DNA of 64,000 bases from Ixodes scapularis (lineage: Eukaryota; Arthropoda; Arachnida; Ixodida; Ixodidae): the NCBI RefSeq assembly GCF_016920785.2, contig NW_024609846.1, forward strand, positions 92,956,888-93,020,887, given 5' to 3'. Each line of letters begins with the position of its first letter. Within the stretch, counting starts at the first letter, position 1. Below the pieces are notes generated by a model, which did no database searches, had not been told where the DNA came from, and saw only the letters and a program-made list of their open reading frames with translations. Below are positions 32,421 to 40,819 of the stretch, in pieces. The position numbers and the translations under genes are program-made.

Positions 32421-32424
32421 TTAC

Positions 32425-32496
32425 GTAGACCGAGCTCACGTCTGCCGTGTGTTCCCGGAACGTCTGGCGGCACTCCTTCTCGCGAATGTCCCACAA
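32425..32496 (-). CDS. G-beta exon 7 (end of blade 4, start of blade 5)
   Basis: 72 bp, acceptor TTTCCTGCAG|TTGTGG and donor GTCTAC|GTAAGT, both good consensus. It encodes 24 residues, LWDIREKECRQTF then REHTADVSSVY. It is phase 0 on both sides. The WD dipeptide closing blade 4 and the GH-equivalent EH opening blade 5 are in place. A tRNA-derived SINE begins about 20 bp upstream of the acceptor. Confidence 0.93.
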
Positions 32497-32514
32497 CTGC
32501 AGGAAACAACGGGA

Positions 32515-32625
32515 GAATCGGTGGCCGAGTCGGTCAACGTGTTCGCGCACCGCAACTCGGAGCACGCGGAGCGAAAGCTTGCGCTGCAGAACCCAGGGGT
32601 TCCTGGGTTCCATCCCCACCCCTGC
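32515..32625 (+). mobile_element. tRNA-Leu/Ser-like SINE head
   Basis: An A box TGGCCGAGTCGG (32522-32533) and a B box GGTTCCATCCC (32606-32616) are spaced about 73 bp apart, as in type II (Leu/Ser) tRNAs with a long variable arm. The acceptor stems do not pair, so this is a retroposed element and not a tRNA gene. It is antisense to the host gene, in intron 6. Confidence 0.7.
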
Positions 32626-32881
32626 CCGTTTCGATCTGAATGAGCCTCGTACCGGCGTGCGGTCGTGTAAGACTACTGCGTGGCGCACGTTGAAGACCCA
32701 AGGCTGTCGTACTGCGCTGGCTAAATTTATCATGTTAGAACTTCAGATTAGGCGAGTTGGTAGTTCATGCTGGTCGACGGTGCAGCGCACTAAAATAAAC
32801 TGTCACTCAAGCTTTCACACCCCACACAACTGGAAGATAACTCTTACAGCTTACTAACAACTTTATATTGCCGTGATTGAC

Positions 32882-33461
32882 TTTTAGAGCGCAGCTCTTA
32901 GGGGCCCGTTTCAGGCTTGAGCGGCGTCGGCGTCGCCGTCGGCGTAACCGCGAGGTCACGTGACACCCCCAAGGTCACGTGACCCCCCGAGGTCACGTGA
33001 CCCCCCCCCCCCCCGAGATCACGTGACCCCCGGAGGTCACGTGATCCCCAGAAGTCACGTGCCCCCTTGAGGTCACGTGACCCCCGAGGTCACGTGACTT
33101 CCTGAGGTCTTGTGACCCCCAGAAGTCACGTGACCCCCTAAGCTCACGTGACCCCCTGAAGTCACGTGACTTCTGGGGGTCACGTGACACCCCTAAGGTT
33201 ATGCCCAGGTCACGTGACACCCCGAGGTTACGTGACCCCCTGAGGTCACATGACCCCTTCAGGTCACGTGACCCCCGAGGTCACGTGTCCTCCAAAGGTC
33301 ACGTGAGCCCCTGAGGTCACGTGACCCCCTGAAGTCACGTGACCCCCTTGAGGTCACGTGACCTCAAGGAGTCACCTATCCCTCAGTACGCTTCCATCTT
33401 CCTCCTCAAGAGCTGCGCTCTAACCGGCGTTACAGGGAATTGTAAACGGCTTTCATTTTTC
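32882..33461 (+). mobile_element. Modular palindrome-array element, copy g, with about 19 CACGTG units
   Basis: 5' end TTTTAGAGCGCAGCTCTTAG; 3' end AAGAGCTGCGCTCTAACCGG then GTTACAGGGAATTGTAAACG and CTTTCATTTTT. The core (32953-33370) is an array of GGTCACGTGACC units at 17-20 bp spacing with about 19 intact CACGTG hexamers and a few mutated ones (CATATG-, TACGTG- and CACATG-like). Confidence 0.93.
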
Positions 33462-33469
33462 TTCTATTT

Positions 33470-34050
33470 CGACTTTAATTTGAAGAAGAAGTAGAAGCAG
33501 AAGTCAATCACGCAATACAAAGTTGTTAGTGAGCACTCTGTGAGAGTTGTGTTCCAGTTGTGTGGGGTGTGAAAACTTGAGTGACAGTTTTTCTAGTGCT
33601 CTGCTACGTCGACCAACATAAATTCGTTACTTAGAGCGGAGACATCAGGCATCCATTGGGGCTGACTAACTTCCCGGTGATCCTGCAGGATCGCGCGAAG
33701 TCTGAGTTATTTTTTTTTCGTAAGCTTTTTTGTGGACAATTAATATGTTTAGGATAAAATAATAAAAATTATTATTCGTAATAATAATAATAATATTAAT
33801 AAAAACTAATATCAAACGAATTTTGTTGTCCTGACTGTTCGTTGGAAGTATCCATTTCAATAAGGACGTCTGAAATTCGTGTTTATTTTTTGTTTTTTTG
33901 TTTTCGGTAGCCGTTGTGCGATGGACTTTACGGCCATTGAAAGAAGAACTGTTCGTTTTACAAAGCCTATTTTCGAGACGACTAGGAGAAGGTGGCAGTC
34001 GAGATCTGCGATAAAACTAGACGGAACCAATATTCAGTTTTATACACTAG
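33470..34050. other. No gene seen
   Basis: An AT-rich tract with AATAAT repeats (33760-33800). A 103-codon frame at 33879-34190 matches no family and contains a local inverted duplication. Confidence 0.5.
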
Positions 34051-34053
34051 TAC

Positions 34054-34095
34054 ACAATGATCTAAACAAGGCTAGTGCCTTGTTTAGATCATTGT
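34054..34095. repeat. Perfect hairpin, 19-bp arms, 4-nt loop
   Basis: ACAATGATCTAAACAAGGC, loop TAGT, then the exact complement of the arm. No copy was seen elsewhere in the window, which suggests a local template-switch event and not a dispersed element. Confidence 0.97.
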
Positions 34096-34099
34096 CCCG

Positions 34100-34359
34100 T
34101 ACGGCTGCAGTGCCAAGGACACGAGAGCGCCAAGAAGACAAAGATAGGAGATCACCGCAACGCGCTTGGGGTGTCCTCTCGTCTTCTTGAATTCTGACCT
34201 CTATGGAACTCTCCTAACTGCAGTCTGTGGCAAGCTAAGAAAAGCGGTAGAAATACCCCCCCCCCCCCTCCCCCCCTCCAAAAAAAAAAAAAAAGCCCTC
34301 CGTTCCCTCATCCCTCCACTTTAGCAGAGTGAACACCGGAAAGGAGGAAGCCATCAACG
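34100..34359. other. No gene seen; C and A tracts
   Basis: C tracts at 34256-34277 followed by an A tract at 34281-34294. Nothing else is supported. Confidence 0.5.
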
Positions 34360-34435
34360 TGGCTGGATGAATGGATGGATGTTAATGGCCGTACCCTTTG
34401 TAACGGGCGGTAGCTTGCGCCACCTAGCCACCGAG
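34360..34435 (-). repeat. LINE 3'-end remnant (GGTGGCGCAAGCTACCGCCC)
   Basis: The minus strand reads GGTGGCGCAAGCTACCGCCC, ACAAAGGGTACGG and ends in ATCCATCCATTCATCC. The same 3' signature, with a (ATCT)n tail, terminates the LINE at 42025. Only the terminal 75 bp is here. Confidence 0.65.
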
Positions 34436-34439
34436 CATA

Positions 34440-35365
34440 GAGCTTTGCAGTGGTGCCAGTTTGGCGGTTTTCGGAGCTGTGTAGCGCGAAGAATAACCGT
34501 TTTGCGGATGGCAATTTTTTTTTTTTTTTTTTTGCATTAAGTCGCGTTACCGTTTTTCTTGGTGGTCTCAAATGCTCTCTAGCTTACACAACTGTATCGT
34601 AAATATAGGTTGATTTCGGTGGTAAGATACAGTCATCTTTAGCGAGCAAATTATTTTCAGTGAGCATAACGCTTCCTCTGCCATTGAGATATCGAGGTCG
34701 CGAACATAGAAACATGCTCTTATCTGATTTGTGAGTGAATGTATGAATTCGTCTTCCAAACCTGCCAGATGAAATAGGCCCAGTAAACGACGCGTAAGAA
34801 CTCGGAACAAAAAGGGGCTATCAAATTCTACACTTTGAGGCTGGTTACTGGAGGTTCCAAGTGACGTCAGACGACTCAGATACTTCTACTGGAACATGAA
34901 ACATTTTTAAACGCACGTGGATTTGATCACTGAAGCTTTGAACTTCCACCAAATGGGACGCAAAAAATAGGAACGATGGAGGTGAACGTCGGCAGGTATA
35001 TGGCAAGACAACGTAGCTGGTGACGCGTGGTAACAGTAGGCTCACGCAGTGAACATCGTTTTGTGCATGGAAGCGGTCGAAATAAAGCAGGAAAGCTCTT
35101 GTACGGGTTCTCTTATTTGTTGTACAGTTTTTAGACCTAATTGTACCAGTAACAAAGTCATTCTTGTACTGCGCTTGAAATTTAGCAGTTTTTATCGGTT
35201 TTTCAAGATTTCTAAAGCGTTTTCTTTTTAGTTTACAGCATTAGTAGAGTTTTGTGAGAGTTTTTTTTTTCTCTTTTCTTAACCTGCGACAGACTATAGC
35301 CTTTTTTTTTTAGTATTAGATGCATTACACGGCTTTTCAGGAGGCCATGTGAAAAGATACGTTCG
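34440..35365. other. Intron 6 remainder, no gene seen
   Basis: A T tract at 34515-34533 and T-rich runs near 35260-35310. No exon or element boundary is supported. Confidence 0.5.
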
Positions 35366-35368
35366 TAC

Positions 35369-35498
35369 CCTAGCCGTGTTGTCCACGGATCCGGTGACGA
35401 AGCTGGTCTTGTCCGGGTGCAAGGACAAGCTGATAACGTCGCCTTCATGCGCCTCGTAGGTAGTCATCTTGACGCCTCTCTCCAGATCCCAGAGAACG
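35369..35498 (-). CDS. G-beta exon 6 (end of blade 3, most of blade 4)
   Basis: 130 bp, acceptor TTCCTGCAG|CGTTCTC and donor GCTAGG|GTACGA. Its first base completes a valine codon begun in exon 5. It then encodes VLWDLERGVKMTTYEAHEGD and on through LHPDKTSFVTGSVDNTAR. It closes blade 3 (VVLWD) and forms the strands of blade 4, whose LWD lies in exon 7. The donor (+3A, +4C) is weaker than the others, but phase and spacing are exact. Confidence 0.92.
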
Positions 35499-35499
35499 C

Positions 35500-35930
35500 T
35501 GCAGGAAGTGAGAGAATCAAGATTTACCGAATATTTCTGCAGTGTCCAAAATCAACCGAATATCAGCGCAAAAAATAAAAATAAATGCAGTGTATCAGGC
35601 ATTCCCAGTTGAAAGAACATTTATTTGCCCAGGAGATCCAAACTTAATAATATGTAAAATTTGAAAACTGCAGAAAATTTACTGCTGGCTACCTTGATCC
35701 TTATACAGTTCCCCATGTAAGGGAAATTTTCTGCAGTGTACACTGGCACTCGCTTTTCTTTTTGTCCAAAGAGGAGTTTCTTGTGACTATTTTTATTATG
35801 ATACTTCTACGACGTCCACGAGAATGTTCATTAGACACAAGCTAATTATATAACTCTTACATCTTAACTAAGACATATTGGCATATTCAGTTCGAGTAGT
35901 ACACAAAGTTTAAAATAAGTATATAGTCTT
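35500..35930. other. Intron 5 start, no gene seen
   Basis: Contains two similar GGAAATTTTCTGCAGTGT / complement ACTGCAGAAAATTTAC words (35668-35740) in inverted orientation around about 40 bp, possibly a degraded small MITE. Confidence 0.45.
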
Positions 35931-35934
35931 ATTT

Positions 35935-35979
35935 TATGTGCACGTGCGCACGCGCGCGTGTGTGTGTGTCTTTGCGTTT

Positions 35980-36010
<31 letters not shown>

Positions 36011-36013
36011 GGA
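35935..36013. repeat. (TG)n microsatellite running into a G tract
   Basis: GTGCGCACGCGCGC then (TG)n to about 35991, then roughly 20 G. Alternating purine-pyrimidine followed by a G run may adopt non-B structure. Confidence 0.9.
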
Positions 36014-36725
36014 GGGGGAGAGAGAGCAATATTTTGCGAAACCAGATTTGACATAATTTTTGCTTTTGAGTGCGCTTTTCCTAGTACACCTGAGGAAGTG
36101 GCGAAGCCACAGTCGCGGGGGCAGTGTGGCTTGTGACACTTTTCCGTAAACGCGTGCTCGTATTTTTTGAAACAGTCGTAGTTCAACTCAAATATAGAAC
36201 ATACGCGTTAATATTCTGAATCACAAGAAAAGTGCGCAGCGTTCTGGGACCACTGTGTAGTCGCAGACAGAATGAAAACGGCAGGGTGCGTCTTTTTACA
36301 GCGCCCGGCTTCCTGCACGCCTTCCATGCCTTCCGCCTTCCTTTGCCTGCTCCCACGGGCTCAAAGTTCACGAGACTCCGAAGCGTTGTCGACGGTTAGG
36401 AAACTCGTGTTCGAGGCGGGACAACCGAAGCTCATTTTTGCCGTTTTCACCTGGTCAGTGACTTTAGCTGCCATCCGCCAGCCGTGCCACCGTAATCCTA
36501 CTGCCACGTACCGTCATCGGTGCTACCATCCGTCATCTAGCGTGTAAATGCACACTTCTAAGGCACTTCAGACGGTCCGCGAAAAATCACTTTCTTATCG
36601 CGCCGCAGTTTACTACGGAGGTGCAACCAAATAATAAAATTTTACAGTAAAAAAATCTATAGGTTTTTTTTTTTTTGGGGGGGGGGGGGCGCGGGGTTGG
36701 GGGGGGGGGGTGCAAGTTACGTTAT
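36014..36725. other. No gene seen
   Basis: GACAGAATGA(A/G)AACGGC and GCGCCCGGCTTCC near 36265-36315 are similar to 37640-37690. Otherwise unassigned, with a T then G tract at 36666-36690. Confidence 0.5.
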
Positions 36726-36920
36726 CACTTTGCAGACGATGCACGCGTACAGAGAAGTGCTGCCGACAGATGGCGAATGCCGCGTCGGGGGAGCGCCGAC
36801 CCATTCGGGTTCTTTTGCGAGATCGTCTGCCATCCACCGGTATCGGCTGGCGCTCCTTCGACGCTGCGTACGTCATCTGTCGGCAGCACTTCCCTCTACG
36901 CGTGCAGCGTCTGCGAAGTG
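36726..36920. mobile_element. Fold-back element, about 70-bp arms
   Basis: CACTT(T/C)GCAGACGATGC at the left and its complement at 36900-36920, with GAAGTGCTGCCGACAGATG and GGAGCGCC conserved in both arms, around a loop of about 50 bp. It lies in intron 5. Confidence 0.9.
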
Positions 36921-37438
36921 GCGGCGTAGATTGCCAAAGAAATGTTTTGTTTTTCTTCTTAAACTAGGTAAGTTTATTTCTTTCTTTTTTTTTTTTTATT
37001 GTAAACTCCGCCACTTCTTTTGCACGTAGGAAACCGATTTTTGCGGGCCGTCTAAAAAGCCGCAAAAGCGTTAGTTTACATTCTGTCTATCAGCCAAACA
37101 CCATAGGTAAACTGCCAAGACGGCAGTTGATCTATGGTGGTTGGCGTTCGCCTACCACTATTCCTTAAATTTGCTGGATCGGCGGCATACATTTGGCTGA
37201 CTGCAGCGGGTCCGGTGCTCGACTCTTTACAACACTACACAGAAGACAATGATTGCGCATTACGTCAGTGCTAGCTGATCCCTTACTCGCCCCAAACGGC
37301 AAACTCGCTGAAGTTTGCGGAGAGTACGCGGCCAAGTGGCAGACGCCTGCGTTTTGGCATCGCCGCCTGCTAGCGTCGCGTTCGTTGGGAGACGCTGCAA
37401 TTCGCGGGCGCGACGAAGCCGACAGAACGGTAGGCGAT
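36921..37438. other. No gene seen; degraded dispersed repeat
   Basis: GCGTCGCGTTCGTTGGGAGA and CCAAACGGCAAACTCGCTGA (37290-37395) belong to the dispersed GC-rich repeat also at 27714-27800. T tract at 36986-36999. Confidence 0.5.
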
Positions 37439-37446
37439 GCTGCGTG

Positions 37447-37617
37447 CAGGCACGTAGCCAGGGGGGCGGGGGGGGGGGGCGCCCCCCCCCCCCACCCCGA
37501 AATCCTCTATTTTGCTGGGGCCTCCTCTCCCCCTCTCGCCCTCATACAGCATTTTGTCATGGGCGCCCCCCCCCCCCCCCCCCCCTCCCCCGAAACAAAA
37601 TCCTGGCTACGTGCCTG
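37447..37617. mobile_element. hAT-like MITE with perfect 8-bp target duplication
   Basis: Terminal inverted repeat CAGGCACGTAGCCAGG / CCTGGCTACGTGCCTG, perfect over 16 bp. GCTGCGTG is duplicated exactly on both sides (37439-37446 and 37618-37625). At 171 bp, almost the entire interior is G and C tracts plus CTCCTCTCCCC. Such intact ends and duplication imply a recent insertion. Confidence 0.95.
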
Positions 37618-37768
37618 GCTGCGTGGACACACTAGAGTGGCTGACAGAATGAGAACGGCGTGTCTTTTTAACGCCCGGCCTCCAGCAAGCACACCCTGCA
37701 TTCCTCCGTGCCTTGGCTGCGCGCTCTCGAGGTGCGCAAGACGCTGAAGTGTTCTTGAAGGTATGCGC

Positions 37769-38160
37769 CGAGAAACTGAGAGAGAGGAGCAGACGAGAGC
37801 GCGCGGGGACATCAGAATGTCGAGCTTCGGTTTGAATGATTAGTGGGTAGACCTAAAGCTAGCTACCGTTGTCTCTCTCCACTGCACTCGTCGAACCTGT
37901 TCGAATGCGACAGTCAAACGCCGACCGCCGGCATTCCGCGTCCTAACGCGTTCAACAAGTTCTGTGGACACAAAGGCTGCCTTTCACGCCACTGCACTCG
38001 TGAAACGGGTTCAAATGCGAAAGCCTGACGCTGCCGTTCCGCGTTCGACGAGTGCAGTGAAGACAAAAGCAGCTAGCTTTAGGTCTACCCTCTATATCAT
38101 TCAAACCGAAGCTCGACATTCTGACGTCCCCCACGCGCTCTCGTCTCCTCTCCGTCAGTC
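37769..38160. mobile_element. TIR element, about 100-bp arms (GATTAGTGGGTAGACC family)
   Basis: Left arm GAGAGAGGAGCAGACGAGAG...GTCGAGCTTCGGTTTGAATG...GGTAGACCTAAAGCTAGCT (37769-37868). The complement of 38060-38160 reproduces it with few changes. The roughly 190-bp centre has internal repeats (GCACTCGT(C/G)GAAC words at three places). Related copies: 25575, 26866 and 38945. Confidence 0.88.
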
Positions 38161-38234
38161 TGGAGGCGGGATAGCTGAAGCTCTTTCCCTGCTGCTCTCA
38201 CTTTGTTGGCGACTATTGCGATAACGTTAGACTG

Positions 38235-38425
38235 CAATGGTTCTCAAACTATTGGTCATCACAAACCTCCTGACCAACATAGAGGTCGTTCGGGGACCCC
38301 CGTGCATTCTGTATGAAAGGCCTTGCCCGATGGCATTCGAGGGTTATTTTTTAGAGCTCTTTTTTGTACTTGGCGCGAACGCACGTTCGCGACCGTGGAT
38401 CCGCGCGTGGTCCGCGGATCATGTT
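38235..38425. mobile_element. hAT-like MITE, no clear target duplication
   Basis: CAATGGTTCTCAAACTATTG at the left and GTTTTGAGAACTGCAG at the right, with GTGGTCCGCGGATCA near the right end, match the CAGTGGTTCTCAA family of 28563-28873. The flanks do not show an 8-bp repeat. Confidence 0.6.
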
Positions 38426-38439
38426 TTGAGAACTGCAGC

Positions 38440-38940
38440 GTTAAAAGTTAAAAAGCGAAGGTCTCCTTTACGGTGCGCAAGTGAAAGAGGGGAGGAGATG
38501 AGGCGCGGGGAGGGGTGGGGGAGTGACTTCTTTTCAACCGCGCATCATCGCCTACCCTCATTCACTCGCACGCCGCATAGACACTGACAGGATTAGAAAA
38601 GCAGTAAGGTTCTTCAGTCCACCTCCGCCATGAGCCTGCTAGCTTCGCGATGACTTTTTGGCGTTTGTCAAGCCTCGAGCGTGCATGCGCAGCCAAAGTA
38701 CGAAGGAAGGCAGCTTGCTCGTGCTAGAGTCCGAGCATCCGAGAGACAGACGCGCCCTATCGCTCTCTACCTGTCAGTGACTATAGTAGACAATTGCAAG
38801 CATGACGCCTCTGACTGGTGCCCCGTGATTGCAAGCATGTGCAGCACGCGCGTGAACGTAGCTCTAGCAAGCTTGCAATTGCACGGGCTCCTCCCCACAC
38901 GAGCAGAGACACGGCTGCGGCCAGTGGCCTTCTTTGCAAT
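38440..38940. other. No gene seen
   Basis: GATTGCAAGCATG occurs twice (about 38792 and 38826) with GCAATTGCACG nearby. No element ends or exons are supported. Confidence 0.45.
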
Positions 38941-38944
38941 CGTC

Positions 38945-39262
38945 TACACGGGTAGAAACCGAGGGAGAGGAGGAGATGAGAGGGGACGTCAGAATACCGA
39001 GCTCTGATTGGAAGGATTAGGGACGCAAAGGCGGCACTTGTCTCTATACCATTGTTTGAACGCGTTCGAACACCGAACGCCAACATCGGGCGTTCACGCG
39101 CGAGGAGCCAACGACGCTCTTGCTTACTCTGATTAAAAGGAGACAGCGGATAGAGACAAGGGCAGCTAGGGTTTTTGTATACCCACTAATCCCTCCAATC
39201 GGAGCACGGCGCTCTGACACCACAGCGAGGTCTTATCTTCTCTCTCTCTCTGTTTCTTAGCT
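38945..39262. mobile_element. TIR element, GACGTCAGAATACCGAGCTC arms
   Basis: GGAGAGGAGGAGATGAGAGG, GACGTCAGAATACCGAGCTC, TGATTGGAAGGATTAG at the left; the complement of the right end gives GAGAGAGAAGATAAGACC, TGGTGTCAGAGCGCCGTGCT and CGATTGGAGGGATTAGTGGG. Its right end lies about 130 bp from exon 5. Confidence 0.75.
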
Positions 39263-39395
39263 CCGGGCTTTCAGTGTTCCTGCCGAGCACGCGCGCTCGT
39301 GCTATTGAAGCGTCGTTGAGGGCAACATGCTCATGCCGATAGCTTCGGCTTCGCTCGCGCGACGAGCGAACCAAGCTACAGGAGGCGGGGCTCAC

Positions 39396-39619
39396 ACGCG
39401 GGTGTCTCCGGAGCCCGTGATGACCTGCGAGTCTCCCAGGAAGCGGACGCTGGACAGGTAGCCGTCCATGCCGGTCAGCTCCCGGCGCACTTTGGCCCCG
39501 GCGCCGCGCAGGTCGTACACGGTGCACATGTTGTCCATGCCGCCCACGGCCGCGAAGTTGCCGTTGTCGTTGTACGCACAAGCCATCACCCAGCTGGAGC
39601 GCAGAGGTATCACCCGCAT
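39396..39619 (-). CDS. G-beta exon 5 (blade 2 and most of blade 3)
   Basis: 224 bp, acceptor CTCTGGCCCCAG|ATGCGG and donor CGCGT|GTGAGC. It encodes residues about 90-163, MRVIPLRSSWVMACAYNDNG to NMCTVYDLRGAGAKVRRELT to RFLGDSQVITGSGDTR, then two bases of a split Val codon. The internal ATG is not a start: the exon joins exon 4 in phase 0 as ...GNK|MRVIPLR, the G-beta spacing. Blade 2 closes at CTVYD; the SGDT turn of blade 3 is intact. Confidence 0.94.
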
Positions 39620-39629
39620 CTGGGGCCAG

Positions 39630-40735
39630 AGAGAACAACGGACCAGATAGTTGCGAGAACGTGGGCGCGAGCCGGTAGTGCATCCGCCATCCACAAAGGC
39701 GCCCTTTGTTGTTTCGGCCCATATTCCTTCTTGCGTTTATTCGACGCTGTTTTTGCTGCACGTGAATACTGAGCCCGCTGGACTGGTGCCGGCACGGAGG
39801 ACAAGTAAGTGCAATTAGTGTTGTTTTTATTATTTTTTTTTTTATCGCGAGGCTTGGAAGTGTGGTTTGCAGTAGGCTTTCTAAGAAATCTGAAGCGCCT
39901 ACTTGAAACAACGGAGGCAGCTCGGCGAACGACGAGGCTGACATTGTGTTTCCACCGAACAATCTGCACTGAGCATATATCTGCACTGTAAAATGGACCA
40001 TGGTGAATAGACCCTTTTTCAAAAGCCCGCGTCAACGCCTGTCCGCCATTGATCGATCACGTACTCTGAGCATGTACTGGACACGAGAGCTGCGTCAGAG
40101 TTCGGCAAGCACTCAGATCCAATCGGACGCTTTAAGCAATGGCGACCGCCATTCTTGCTCGATAAACTTTTCAGGCTATTTCGACCAGGTGAAAACACAG
40201 CCTCGTCATTCGCCGATCGCAGCGACTGGCTCTCCCAACTGCTTCGAGGGAAAGTATAGACCTTTTCTGTGTACTCTCGCCCCAGCCACCTAATAGGCGT
40301 ATCCGGTATGGGCGACGAAAAAATAATCCAACGTTTCAACCTGCAAATAGTACAAAAATAAAGGGGAGGCAAAACGAGAAAGTGTGACGGTTACGCTTAT
40401 ATCCTAAGTGCCTTCTATTGGCGTGGAAAAGGCAAAACAATGTTTTCGCCCATACTGGAAGTGACGTCAATTCAAGATGGCGGCGCACTTTGGCGTTCTG
40501 GCGTTGAAACATCGTACGAATAAGGGAATCAACGGATTGCGACGAAACTTTGCACAAAGATGCCTTTAGGTGGTGCGTTATTCTCTGGAGGAGGGATTAT
40601 TATCGTCTTTCTTGTCCAACTCGCGTGAACCTTCGCATTTATTGCATTATCATTATATACTTAAAGATGCGCAGAACACCCTTGTTGGTGTTAGGCTGGT
40701 GGCAGCTGATAAAACCCGTTTGCTCTAATGACTTC
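39630..40735. other. Intron 4 left part, no gene seen
   Basis: T-rich run at 39826-39845. Two ATAGACC(C)TTTTTC words (40008 and 40256) are in direct orientation without other element features. Nothing coding. Confidence 0.45.
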
Positions 40736-40737
40736 TA

Positions 40738-40812
40738 ACTTCTGGTTAGCTCAGTTGGTAGAGCGCTCCACTGAAGATAAAGAAGACTTTGGTTCGAGCC
40801 CAGGGACCTCTC
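40738..40812 (+). pseudogene. tRNA-Phe-like retroposon or pseudo-tRNA
   Basis: Has an A box TAGCTCAGTTGG, a D arm GCTC-AGTTGGTA-GAGC, a CTGAAGA loop (anticodon GAA, Phe) and a B box GGTTCGAGCCC with a T stem that pairs. The anticodon stem is disrupted and the outer 7-bp acceptor stem does not pair (TTCTGGT versus GACCTCT). A T-rich run follows. It is best read as a tRNA-Phe-derived SINE head or a dead tRNA. Confidence 0.7.
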
Positions 40813-40819
40813 GATTTTT

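Noticed and set aside
39617..39619. ATG in exon 5 as a translation start
   Set aside because: It follows a good splice acceptor and joins exon 4 in phase, reproducing the G-beta spacing, so it encodes an internal Met.
39186..40022. 278-codon minus-strand open frame
   Set aside because: It overlaps G-beta exon 5 in the wrong frame. The correct frame is fixed by WD40 motifs and splice phases.
40738..40812. Functional tRNA-Phe gene
   Set aside because: The acceptor stem does not pair and the anticodon stem is broken; only the internal promoter boxes and the T arm are good.
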